From Chloroflexota bacterium (GTDB taxonomy: Bacteria; Chloroflexota; Ktedonobacteria; Ktedonobacterales; Ktedonobacteraceae): a stretch of DNA of 64,000 bases. Numbering within the stretch: position 1 is the stretch's first letter; each line of letters begins with the position of its first letter. The notes beneath the pieces are model-generated. The model made no database searches. It was not told the DNA's origin and worked only from the letters and a program-made list of their open reading frames with translations. Positions 55,252-63,916 of this stretch are shown one piece after another. The stretch is taken from NCBI GenBank assembly GCA_005881495.1, contig VBHI01000210.1, positions 1 through 64,000 on the forward strand, given 5' to 3'. The position numbers were made by a program, and so were the translations under genes.

Positions 55252-57306
55252 ATGAGTTTACTCGTCCCTGCGGCCCTGGCCTTTGGCATCATCATTCCCA
55301 TCATACTCTTGCTCTATTTCATGCGACCGAAGCGGCAGAACCGGGTCGTCGGCAGCACGCTGCTGTGGCAACAGGCGCTGCAAGACCTGCAGGCCAGCCG
55401 ACCGTGGCAGCGTTTGCGTATCACGCCGCTGCTACTGCTCCAATTACTGGCCGCGCTGGTGATTGTGCTGATACTGGCGCGGCCAGCGATTTTCCTGCCC
55501 AGCCCCATTAGCGGCGACACGATCATCATTTTGCAGAGTTCGGCGAGTATGCAGGCCACCGACGTGACGCCCAACAGATTTGAAGCGGCTAAAAGTCAGA
55601 TAGCCGATCTCGTCGATGGTCTTGGGCCCAATGATCACCTCTCTCTGATCAGCATGGCACACACGCCACAGGTATTGATTGCCTCGTCACAGGACAAAGG
55701 CCAGATTACAGCGGCACTGCAACGGGCGAAAGTGACAAATCAGGATGCCGATCTTGAACAGGCGCTTTCGCTAGCAATAGCGCTGGCGACAGGACGCACG
55801 AATATACAGGTGCTCGTGGTGGGAGATGGACATGTCGTGGCTCCTGACCAGACATTGGTTGTGCCTTTCCCCGTGAGTTACCTGCGCATTGGCACCGATG
55901 CTGCCAACGCGGCTCTATTGGCGCTGGCCTCGCGTTCTTTGCAGGGAAACCTGGTAGCGCTGGCGCAGGTCGCCAACTATAGCCACGAGCAACGATCGAT
56001 ACCCGTTGAGCTGTATGCCGACGGCAAGCTGGTCAATGTGCAAACCATTACCCTGGGAGCGGGAGCCAGCGGCGCCATCCAATGGGGACCCCTACCGTCC
56101 CTACCACCCACTACACGCTACCTCCACGCGCAGATACTCACACAGGATGCCTTGAGCGTCGATCACGAGGCGTGGGCTATCGTCGGCGGGTCTATGCATG
56201 GGCGGGTGTTGCTGGTCACCAAGGGCAATAACTTCTTGCAGGCTGCGCTGCTGCTACAGTCGAATATAGACCTGTATAAGACAACGCCCGATAAGTACGT
56301 GGTCAACGCCGGCAATTTTGATTTAACCGTTTTTGATGGCTTTGTGCCCGCGACATTGCCTACTGGGGGGGTGTTCTTTATCAACCCGCCTCAAGGCTCG
56401 TACATCTTCGGCCAATCAAGGCCACAGATACGGGTGAGCCACATAGGCACGGGGAGCGCGGGGAGCGAAAGCAGCGGTTTACTCGACAACGTGGATTTGA
56501 GCAGTATCCACGTACTGCGCTTAAGCCACCTTCTCGTACCAGCCTTATGGGCACAGCCGGTGATCGTCACGCCCGAAACGCCTCTGTTAATTGCCGGAGA
56601 AAACAATAACAGGCGCATCGCAGCGTTGAGCTTTGATCTGCACAATAGCGATCTGCCGCTTCAACCGAGCTTTCCCATTTTGATCTATAACCTGGTTAAC
56701 TGGTTTCTGCCCCCTCCCGTGGCTGGAGATGGACAGGTATCACCAGATCTTCCTGTGACGGTACAGTCGTGGCCCGGAGCCGACCGGGTAACGATTAACG
56801 GGCCTGATCAGCAAACCGTGACGGTTGCGCCGCCGTTTCCCGCGGCGCCATATGCACAGACGAACAGCATTGGCATCTACCAGGTCACCCAGCGCGTTTA
56901 TGGCCAGGAGCGGCAAGGTGCCTTCGCTGTCAACCTCTTTGACCCGCAACAATCGCGCCTGGCACCGGCCAACCAGCTGCCAGTGGTGCACAGCATCAAT
57001 TTTGCGCCTGGGAATAACGGGGTGCCACGAGTGCTACGCGAAGTTTGGCCCTGGATCGCCGCCCTCCTCCTGCTGATTCTCTGCCTGGAATGGTGGCTGT
57101 TTAGTCGCGGCTACCGCTTGCAGAGCACAGCGGCAACAACAGCAAGTAAGGGTAAGGGGGGATATACACGCGTTGGCCAGACACGCTCAAGGAATACTCC
57201 CAGGTTTATTAGCGAAGCCCGGGATCAATTGGAGAAGCGCTATCGAGTTGCTAGGAAGCGTCTCACAACAGTAACGAGGCGAAGAAAAAAGGGAATGTAT
57301 CGTTGA
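55252..57306 (+). CDS. BatA-like membrane protein with VWA fold (altered metal site)
   Basis: 684 residues. The N-terminal BatA-type segment has two helices (about 4-23 and 58-78) with FMRPKRQNRVVGSTLLWQQ between them. The VWA fold follows (about 88-220), but the first metal-site Asp is Gln: Q95-S96-S97-A98-S99-M100. A beta-rich region continues to a last membrane helix near 600-620 and a basic tail. Without that Asp the usual divalent-metal site is probably lost, so it may act structurally. The start at ATG 55252 is close behind an AAAGAGA; a GTG three bases earlier is possible. Confidence 0.85.
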   Translation: MSLLVPAALAFGIIIPIILLLYFMRPKRQNRVVGSTLLWQQALQDLQASRPWQRLRITPLLLLQLLAALVIVLILARPAIFLPSPISGDTIIILQSSASMQATDVTPNRFEAAKSQIADLVDGLGPNDHLSLISMAHTPQVLIASSQDKGQITAALQRAKVTNQDADLEQALSLAIALATGRTNIQVLVVGDGHVVAPDQTLVVPFPVSYLRIGTDAANAALLALASRSLQGNLVALAQVANYSHEQRSIPVELYADGKLVNVQTITLGAGASGAIQWGPLPSLPPTTRYLHAQILTQDALSVDHEAWAIVGGSMHGRVLLVTKGNNFLQAALLLQSNIDLYKTTPDKYVVNAGNFDLTVFDGFVPATLPTGGVFFINPPQGSYIFGQSRPQIRVSHIGTGSAGSESSGLLDNVDLSSIHVLRLSHLLVPALWAQPVIVTPETPLLIAGENNNRRIAALSFDLHNSDLPLQPSFPILIYNLVNWFLPPPVAGDGQVSPDLPVTVQSWPGADRVTINGPDQQTVTVAPPFPAAPYAQTNSIGIYQVTQRVYGQERQGAFAVNLFDPQQSRLAPANQLPVVHSINFAPGNNGVPRVLREVWPWIAALLLLILCLEWWLFSRGYRLQSTAATTASKGKGGYTRVGQTRSRNTPRFISEARDQLEKRYRVARKRLTTVTRRRKKGMYR

Positions 57307-57318
57307 TTAAGGATCGCA

Positions 57319-60186
57319 ATGCTGACATTTGAACAGCCTTTGCTGCTCTTACTCTTAGTGCCGGTCTGTATCCTGGTGTACATGGCGTGGCTCAATAGGT
57401 CGCTGCCGTTCCCCAGAGGACAGCGGCGCCTCATTCTGGTCTGTCGCCTGGCGTTGTTCACACTGATTATTTGCGCACTGGCGGGAGCGTCATGGTCGCA
57501 ACCGGTTTCACGACAATCGGTGGTCTTCGTGGGAGACATTTCGGCAAGCACATTACCGCAGCGAGCCTTTATCGAAAGCTGGATCAACGCTGCGCTGAAG
57601 CACAAGGGGCCTGACGACCAGGTAGGAATCGTCGCGGTAGGACGCAACGCGCTCGTCGAACAGTCTGTTCAGAAGCAGATCGACTTCAATCAATTTCAAT
57701 CCACGCCCGATACGAATTTCACCGACCTGGCGGCTGGTCTTCGATTGGCCGCGGCCATCCTGCCAGGCGACAGCCAGCGGCGCATCGTGCTCTTGAGCGA
57801 TGGACGACAAAACCTGGGAGACGCGCTGCAGGAGGCTCAACTCTTGCAACAGGAGGGTATCCGACTGGATATTGTGTCCCTGCCTGACTATCATGGTGCT
57901 GAGGCACGTATTGATGGACTCGATGCGCCAACGGAGCTGCGTACGAATGAACGCTTTCTGCTGCACACACGACTATTTAGTAATGTCGCACAGCCAGCCA
58001 CGCTGCGGCTATATCTCGATCAATCGCTGTTGCTCCAGGTGCCAACACAATTAGTGGTAGGCACGCAAGAAATCACTTTCAGGCTGCTGGCCCCAACGCC
58101 GGGTTTCCACACCTTCAGGGTCACACTGGAGGCAGCGCACGATACCTTCCCCGGTAATAATGAGGCAGCGGCATTTGTCAACGTACAGGGGCCGCCGCAT
58201 GTCCTTGTCATCGAAGGGACGCCAGGTGAAGGACACAACATCATCGCGGCACTGCAAGCAACGAGAATACAGGTCGCGGTCGGGACCCCTAACGACATCC
58301 CGGCAACGCTCGATGGATTGGCAGGGTTCAGCGCCGTTGTGTTGGCGGATGTGCCAGCAATTTCTCTCGGTACTGCGCGCATGAAGATTCTACAGGCCTA
58401 CGTGCGCGATCTTGGGCGAGGGCTGGTGGTAAGTGGAGGGGAGAGCAGCTATGGCGTGGGAGGATACGCCAACACGCCGCTGGAACAGACCTTGCCGGTT
58501 CGTATGGATATCCCGCAGCACAAGGACACGCCAGGCATCGCGGTCGTGCTGATTGTCGAGAGCCTGGAGGACAATAGCAGTATCAATATTTCCAAAGAGG
58601 CCGCCAAGGGGGTGGTCGGACTCTTAACGCCTCGTGATCAGGTGGGTATCTCAGCAGCATGCGGCGGGCTTGTATCGGCCATGCAGCATGTCACCAACCG
58701 GGCGGCAATTGACCACGTGATTGATACAATGGAGCCTTGCGATCCCGAAAGTTACCTGCCCGATCTGATCAACGCTGAAACGGCGTTGCGCAGCACGAAT
58801 GCAAAAATTCAGCACGTGATACTGCTAGGTGACGGCGATACTTTTGAAAATTTCCAGTTAAATGCGCAGTTGCTGAAAATGGTGAGCGAGCATATCACTG
58901 TTTCAACGGTTGCTACCAATGCCTCCTCCTACCAGGAACTCGGTTTGATGCAACAGATTGCGTCGCTCGGAAGAGGCCGCTTCTACCGGGCGGATAATCC
59001 CAGCGCTGTTCCGCAAATCCTGCTCAAAGAGACCCAGGAGACGACACGGCGAGCGATCATCAATGAGCCATTTGTGCCTGCGCTTGTCAGCAATCATCCT
59101 ATAGTAACGGGTTTGAACGCTTTTCCGGGGTTGACGGGTTATGTAGCGACGACTCCGAAAGCAACGGCGCAAATGGTGCTCATCAGTCACAAAGATGATC
59201 CGCTGTTAGCCACCTGGCAGTACGGCCTGGGACGCGTGGCAGCCTGGACGAGCGACGCACTGGGACTGTGGACGGCAAACTGGCTGCGCTGGAGCGATGC
59301 GCCACGCTGGTGGGCCAACCTTGTAACCTGGACATTGCCCTCTCCTGATAGTGCACTCAATGTGAATGCCACAGTAATCGGAGACAGCGGCCACATAACG
59401 GTCGATATTCCTCCTGGCACAACTACAGGATCAACTGTGCGCCAGCAAGTGCAGGTGAAGATCGTCACGCCCAATCTCGCGCAAGAAACGATCAGCTTAC
59501 AGCTAACAGCCCCGCTTCGCTGGGAGGGGAACTTCCCAACTATACAGGTAGGCGCGTACTTGCTGCAAGTGAACTGGCATGGTACGGCGGGCCAGTTGGC
59601 AACAACGACAGGGCTGGTGGTGCCTTACTCCCCTGAATTTCGTACGTCGGGAACAGATATACGCTTCCTGACGTTACTGGCACACGCCGGAGGTGGAGCG
59701 CTGCTTGGTCCAAACGACAGCAGAGAGGCATTCACCGCCAACCTGGCACCAGTATCCGCGGCTGTGCCCCTGACATTCTTGTTACTCACTTTAGCGGCGC
59801 TGCTGTTGCCGATCGACATTGCTGCCCGTCGCCTGGCCAGTTTAGAGTTCCTGGTGATTGGCTTCCAGTGGCTACGTGCGCGGTTGCGACCACGACTGGC
59901 GGCACAAGGGATACAGGGTGGCGAAAGCGCGATTGATGCGACGGCATTGGCAAGTGTACGGACGAAACGCGAGCAGCAGCGCAAGCGGGCCACAAGTACG
60001 AAAGCCCAGGTGATGAATACAGGCGAGAAGAAGGGAACAACTGCGACAAAGACCCGTGAGGGGCAGGCCACAAGTTCAACAAAAGCGGAAAAGAACGCAG
60101 TGAAAGAGGCAGATGCTACAGTAGCGAGCAAGTTGCTGGACGCCAAACGAGAGCGGGAGAAAATGAGAGGGCGGAACAAAGAATAG
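57319..60186 (+). CDS. membrane protein with VWA, GATase-like and second, degenerate VWA domains
   Basis: 955 residues. Helices at about 6-24 and 38-57 are followed by a VWA domain with a complete metal site (D73, S75, S77; T135; D161). A GATase-like segment spans about 292-396 (VVSGGESSYGVGGYA). A second VWA-like domain (about 405-560) has VESLEDNSS where a DxSxS motif is expected, so its metal site is absent, while ILLGDGD is kept. A beta-rich part, a helix near 810-835 and a Lys/Arg/Glu tail end the protein. It is the last gene of the operon and overlaps nothing. Similar two-VWA proteins occur at MoxR loci. Confidence 0.85.
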   Translation: MLTFEQPLLLLLLVPVCILVYMAWLNRSLPFPRGQRRLILVCRLALFTLIICALAGASWSQPVSRQSVVFVGDISASTLPQRAFIESWINAALKHKGPDDQVGIVAVGRNALVEQSVQKQIDFNQFQSTPDTNFTDLAAGLRLAAAILPGDSQRRIVLLSDGRQNLGDALQEAQLLQQEGIRLDIVSLPDYHGAEARIDGLDAPTELRTNERFLLHTRLFSNVAQPATLRLYLDQSLLLQVPTQLVVGTQEITFRLLAPTPGFHTFRVTLEAAHDTFPGNNEAAAFVNVQGPPHVLVIEGTPGEGHNIIAALQATRIQVAVGTPNDIPATLDGLAGFSAVVLADVPAISLGTARMKILQAYVRDLGRGLVVSGGESSYGVGGYANTPLEQTLPVRMDIPQHKDTPGIAVVLIVESLEDNSSINISKEAAKGVVGLLTPRDQVGISAACGGLVSAMQHVTNRAAIDHVIDTMEPCDPESYLPDLINAETALRSTNAKIQHVILLGDGDTFENFQLNAQLLKMVSEHITVSTVATNASSYQELGLMQQIASLGRGRFYRADNPSAVPQILLKETQETTRRAIINEPFVPALVSNHPIVTGLNAFPGLTGYVATTPKATAQMVLISHKDDPLLATWQYGLGRVAAWTSDALGLWTANWLRWSDAPRWWANLVTWTLPSPDSALNVNATVIGDSGHITVDIPPGTTTGSTVRQQVQVKIVTPNLAQETISLQLTAPLRWEGNFPTIQVGAYLLQVNWHGTAGQLATTTGLVVPYSPEFRTSGTDIRFLTLLAHAGGGALLGPNDSREAFTANLAPVSAAVPLTFLLLTLAALLLPIDIAARRLASLEFLVIGFQWLRARLRPRLAAQGIQGGESAIDATALASVRTKREQQRKRATSTKAQVMNTGEKKGTTATKTREGQATSSTKAEKNAVKEADATVASKLLDAKREREKMRGRNKE

Positions 60187-60208
60187 AGTTTTCATTCTAC
60201 CCAAAGAG

Positions 60209-60742
60209 TTACTTTAACAAACTATCTAACGCCTCCCTTGCATCCGCTTGACCTTCCAGTGACTGGGTGAGGGCAGCACGAAGGGCTGCCGCGAGCAGTA
60301 TGCCCAGTGTCCGGGCAGCAGCCATACCAGTCCGGGCAGCTAGCTCACCCAGTAACGTGGCGATGGCATCTTCGCTTCCACGAGGATCTGGCTCCGTTAG
60401 TAACTTTCCAGCACGAATACGCAGCACACCATCGTAAGCCGCCATTAACGCTCCTTTGAGTGCCTGGGGCGATTGGGGCACCTGCTGAAATTGATGAGGA
60501 GCAAGGATTTCTGCTACCGCCTCCATACGATCCAGCACGCGGCGGGTCATATCATCGCGCAGTACACCATAAAAATCTTTCTTCGACTGAAAATGGTGAT
60601 AGAGCGAACCGACAGTGACACCCGCTTCGGCAGCGACGCTATCGACATCCACTTCATCATAACTTTTTTGACTGAACTGGTTTATCCCTGCTTTTATCAG
60701 CCTGTACTTTGAAGTACCAGGGATGGGTATATCTTCGCGCAT
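60209..60742 (-). CDS. TetR-family transcriptional regulator
   Basis: 177 residues. The N-terminal helix-turn-helix reads SYDEVDVDSVAAEAGVTVGS followed by LYHHFQSKKDFY, the family hallmark. The ligand-binding C-terminal part is Ala/Leu-rich. It is divergent to the VOC gene, and two tandem 15-bp dyads in the shared spacer are its likely operators, covering the VOC promoter. No strong ribosome site precedes its ATG, so translation may start near the 5' end of the message. Confidence 0.92.
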   Translation of the reverse strand: MREDIPIPGTSKYRLIKAGINQFSQKSYDEVDVDSVAAEAGVTVGSLYHHFQSKKDFYGVLRDDMTRRVLDRMEAVAEILAPHQFQQVPQSPQALKGALMAAYDGVLRIRAGKLLTEPDPRGSEDAIATLLGELAARTGMAAARTLGILLAAALRAALTQSLEGQADAREALDSLLK

Positions 60743-60765
60743 AGAAAATCCGTACTAGGTTGTTA

Positions 60766-60794
60766 TTGACAGGAGAACATAACTATGTTATGCT
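60766..60794 (+). promoter_or_regulatory. promoter of the VOC gene
   Basis: TTGACA (60766-60771), 17 bases, TATGCT (60789-60794). The first TetR operator dyad lies between and over these boxes. Confidence 0.65.
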
Positions 60795-60811
60795 CAGGAT
60801 AACGTGGTTAT
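60778..60811. promoter_or_regulatory. two tandem TetR operators
   Basis: CATAAC-TAT-GTTATG (60778-60792) and ATAAC-GTG-GTTAT within GATAACGTGGTTATG (60798-60812) share the pattern ATAAC-3-GTTAT. Their centres are 20 bp apart, two helical turns, so two dimers could bind on the same face. Confidence 0.7.
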
Positions 60812-60858
60812 GGTACGTTTGTCAATACACAAGAGTAAAGAAGAAAGGAGGAAGAATC

Positions 60859-61212
60859 ATGGACGGCAAATTGAGCATTACATACGTGCCCGTGCGCGAT
60901 TTGAAAAGTTCGCTGAAGTTCTATCGCGATCAGCTTGGTTTAGAAGAAGCCTGGCGCATGGGTGATAGCACCGTTGCATTTAAGCTCCCCGGTACTGATA
61001 TCGAGTTGATGATTGACCTGTTCGAAGAGGGAGCGCCCGATACAGTGGGGCCAATGTTTTTAATCCCTTCTGTAGATGCATTCTACGCCGCTAATCAGGG
61101 CACAATGGAATTTGTGCGCAAGCCAGCCGATATCCCTCCTGGGCGTTGGGCCACTGTAAAGGACCCTTCCGGGAATTGTCTCTACTTCTATGACTCGAGC
61201 AAGTCTCAATAA
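60859..61212 (+). CDS. glyoxalase/bleomycin-resistance (VOC) family protein
   Basis: 117 residues. One VOC module with beta-alpha-beta-beta-beta pattern: ITYVPVRDLKSSLKFYRDQLG, LMIDLFEEG and the C-terminal VKDPSGNCLYFYD. The metal-ligand residues of true glyoxalases are not all clear, so it may bind or modify a small toxic compound. AGGAGG is seven bases before the ATG at 60859; the longer frame from 60760 overlaps the promoter and operators. It is controlled by the adjacent TetR protein, by inference. Confidence 0.85.
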   Translation: MDGKLSITYVPVRDLKSSLKFYRDQLGLEEAWRMGDSTVAFKLPGTDIELMIDLFEEGAPDTVGPMFLIPSVDAFYAANQGTMEFVRKPADIPPGRWATVKDPSGNCLYFYDSSKSQ

Positions 61213-61287
61213 GGCAATCAGGCTATCAACTGATCTATCCTCGCATTTGATTGTCCGGGCTACACCATTTTGAAAGGATCAATTTCA

Positions 61288-61713
61288 ATGTCAACAGAGG
61301 AAAACAAGGCTATTGTGCGCCGCTATCGCGAGGCTCACACCTCCAACAACCTGGCTCTATTGGACGATATTGTTGCTCCAGACATCATCAGTCATTCTGG
61401 TATACCCGGGTTACCTCCCGGCCGCGAGGGTGGCAAAATGGTGCATCAAATGTTTCTCTCCGCATTCCCTGACGGCGTGTCGACGACTGATGACCTGATC
61501 GCAGAAGGCGACGAGGTTGTAGAGCGTTTCACTTTCCGTGGCACAAATAACGGCTCTTTTATGGGCGCTCCGCCAACTGGCAAAAAGGTTACTACGACTG
61601 GAATTTCCATCTTTCGCATCGCGGGAGGCAAGATAGTGGAACACTGGGGTGAGAATGATGCGCTAGGTACTATGCAACAGCTTGGTCTTATTCCCATGCC
61701 CGGACAAGGCTGA
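61288..61713 (+). CDS. SnoaL-like / ester cyclase family protein
   Basis: 141 residues in an NTF2-like fold: ENKAIVRRYREAHTSNNLALL, then GREGGKMVHQMFLSAFPDG, FTFRGTNNGSFMGAPPTGK and GKIVEHWGENDALG. These match the SnoaL-like polyketide cyclase group, most of which have unknown substrates in non-producer bacteria. The ATG at 61288 has AAAGGA nine bases upstream; a TTG at 61270 is an alternative. It is downstream of the VOC gene by 75 bases and may be in the same transcript. A perfect hairpin terminator follows. Confidence 0.85.
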   Translation: MSTEENKAIVRRYREAHTSNNLALLDDIVAPDIISHSGIPGLPPGREGGKMVHQMFLSAFPDGVSTTDDLIAEGDEVVERFTFRGTNNGSFMGAPPTGKKVTTTGISIFRIAGGKIVEHWGENDALGTMQQLGLIPMPGQG

Positions 61714-61730
61714 TTAGATGTAGCGATGGC

Positions 61731-61780
61731 AGAGAGCATACAGGACAAAGCTCGAGCTTTGTCCTGTATGCTCTCTTTCT
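61731..61780 (+). terminator. Rho-independent terminator after the SnoaL-like gene
   Basis: A perfect 46-bp palindrome (61731-61776, arms of 23 bases, no unpaired loop in the sequence) followed by TTTCT. Its dyad could also act in the other direction. Confidence 0.85.
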
Positions 61781-61857
61781 CTGAAAGGCACACAGTTTGA
61801 TCACGATGATACAAGTCAAGTAGAACGACCTCTGCATTTGACAGGCAATACGCCAGC

Positions 61858-62217
61858 ATGTTAGACTCCGTGCAGAGCTTTATGCGCGCGAGAGGTTCAA
61901 AGATTGCTGCCAGAGGGGGCATCGTTCCTGGAACAGGTGCCGTAGCCGCCTTGGTTAGCGCGGCCACAGGTATCAAACCCTACTATATTGGCAAGCCGAA
62001 CCCGCTCATGATGCGCACTGCCTTACGCTCACTGAATGCCCATTCCGAGGATTCTGTGATGATCGGTGATCGCATGAATACCGATATCGTTGCCGGACTT
62101 GAGAGCGGATTGCGCACCATCCTGGTACTCACCGGAGTCACCAGGCGTGAGCTGGTGGATCAATTCCCCTATCGTCCTACCTGGATACGAGATTCTATCG
62201 CAGATATTGAGATATAA
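61858..62217 (+). pseudogene. HAD-family (NagD-like) phosphatase remnant, C-terminal part only
   Basis: The 119 codons from 61858 match the C-terminal half of a NagD-type haloacid dehalogenase phosphatase: [29 protein letters not shown] with the conserved Lys, and [12 protein letters not shown] with the acidic metal ligands. The N-terminal half, with the catalytic DxDGT motif, is missing, and no matching sequence precedes it. The start codon is only the first ATG in frame. It is a truncated fragment, probably inactive. Confidence 0.75.
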
Positions 62218-62334
62218 CAAGTTTTTCTCCAAAAAAATACCGAGCAATGTACTCGCTACATGCCTCAAATTAGCGAGCATCGGCTCAGTAACAGGAATAG
62301 GTATGAGCTTCTTTAAATGTTGCAGGTGCGGTCT

Positions 62335-63912
62335 CTAAGTCTTGATCAACTCGTTCAAGTCCCGGCCAAGATCCTTGAGTAGCACCATTGCGGCATTCCT
62401 ACCAGGCGCTCCGGTGACCGAGCCGCCTGGATGAGTGGTGGCGCCCGTCTGATAGAGTCCTGGAATCGGCATGCGGTGCTGAGCATAGCCAGGTACTGGT
62501 CGCAACGTTTCCGACTGAGAGGGTCCCATGTCCCCTCCATGGCAACTTCCATGCCAGTTGTGCCGGTTGTAGCGTTCCAGGTCAAGGGGGCTGCGTATCT
62601 CAGAAGCCAGAATCTTGTCATCGGTCAGGTTGGGCGCGTACTGCCGCAATTGCTCAAGGTTGTTCGCAGCGACCTCCTCCCTGATCTCATCCCATTTCTC
62701 AGGCCCTTCACGCAACGCATAGGGTTGTAAATTGATCACCTTGACCATGTGCTTGCCCTCGGGGGCACGGGAGGGATCTTCCACGGAGGGAGTCAGCACG
62801 AGCAGTACCGGCTGGTCAGTGGCTACGATGCCATGATGAAAGTCGCTTTCCACGCGCAGTTGCCGCCCGGCAGTTTGTGCCACTCCCCCTGCCACTATGG
62901 ACAAACTGCCTCCTTCTACCGCGAACTTCGGTGGCTCGGTCGTCGCATAGTGAGCTAGGAACATCGTCCGGCCAGCCTTATAGGTCTCCACGCCATACAG
63001 GAAGCCATCGCCCCATGCCTCTGCGGGCGCCATCTGCACCAGGTGCTTGACATGTATGGTGGAGACGACAGCAAGACGAGCGCGGAACTGTTCACCCGAT
63101 TCGGTCTCGACGCCTACACACTGCCCACCCTCGAGAATCAGCCTGCTCACCAGCTTATTAGTGAGGATAGTTCCCCCGTGGTCCTCAACAATGCGCTTTA
63201 GCGCCAGGGGCAGGCTCCCGGATCCGCCCTTAGGAATAGCCCAGCCATTGCGCTGTCGACCTGCTACAAACGAGTAGGCAAGCAAACCTGTTCCGGGTCG
63301 CTCGGCTGGCTGCACCGTCCCTTCCGCGAACCACACCATCCACGACTTCACGTGCCAGTCCTCGAAGGCGCTGTCAATGATATCCCATGCTGAGAGCGCC
63401 TGGCGACGCATCCAGATCACACCCTGGGGATGTGCTGCCAGTTCCTCAACGACCGACGAAGCCCAGCCGGCAGGGGTGTAGCGAATCCAATGAAAGATCG
63501 GCGCCACACTTCGCCATTCGGACATCATCTTGCGATATGTCTCGGCATCTCGCCGGGAGAATTTGCTGATCCCCTCGCACGTGCGGTCAATATCCATCCA
63601 CTGGGTAATATACGTTCCATCCGGGAACACCACGTGGGAGACCGGGTCGGCCTGGATATATTCCATCCCATACTCGGCCAGCGGCAGTTCCTGGTTGCTC
63701 CAGATCGGGCTCTGCATGAAGATAGCATGCGTGGTTGAGCAGGTGTCATGAAGGAAGCCTGGCAGGGTCAGTTCCTCGGTCATGGTATTGCCGCCGACCA
63801 CAGGCCGGGCTTCGAGAACCAGGCAAGAGAGACCTGCTTTCACCAGGTAGGCAGCCGTAATCAGGCTGTTATGGCCCGCGCCAGCTACCACTACGTCAAA
63901 TTGCTCTGTCAT
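62335..63912 (-). CDS. FAD-dependent oxidoreductase, PYROXD2/phytoene-desaturase-like
   Basis: 525 residues. The N-terminal Rossmann motif is VVAGAGHNSLITAAYLVKAG (GxGHNxL, as in PYROXD2-type proteins), followed by EARPVVGGN. The C-terminal FAD segment is GATTHPGGSVTGAPGRNAA. Such enzymes oxidise carotenoid or other hydrophobic substrates; the true substrate is unknown. The ATG at 63912 is six bases after AGGAG, whereas an ATG at 63918 would touch that site. The ribosome site lies inside a repeat copy (63917-63947). Confidence 0.85.
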   Translation of the reverse strand: MTEQFDVVVAGAGHNSLITAAYLVKAGLSCLVLEARPVVGGNTMTEELTLPGFLHDTCSTTHAIFMQSPIWSNQELPLAEYGMEYIQADPVSHVVFPDGTYITQWMDIDRTCEGISKFSRRDAETYRKMMSEWRSVAPIFHWIRYTPAGWASSVVEELAAHPQGVIWMRRQALSAWDIIDSAFEDWHVKSWMVWFAEGTVQPAERPGTGLLAYSFVAGRQRNGWAIPKGGSGSLPLALKRIVEDHGGTILTNKLVSRLILEGGQCVGVETESGEQFRARLAVVSTIHVKHLVQMAPAEAWGDGFLYGVETYKAGRTMFLAHYATTEPPKFAVEGGSLSIVAGGVAQTAGRQLRVESDFHHGIVATDQPVLLVLTPSVEDPSRAPEGKHMVKVINLQPYALREGPEKWDEIREEVAANNLEQLRQYAPNLTDDKILASEIRSPLDLERYNRHNWHGSCHGGDMGPSQSETLRPVPGYAQHRMPIPGLYQTGATTHPGGSVTGAPGRNAAMVLLKDLGRDLNELIKT

Positions 63913-63916
63913 CCTC

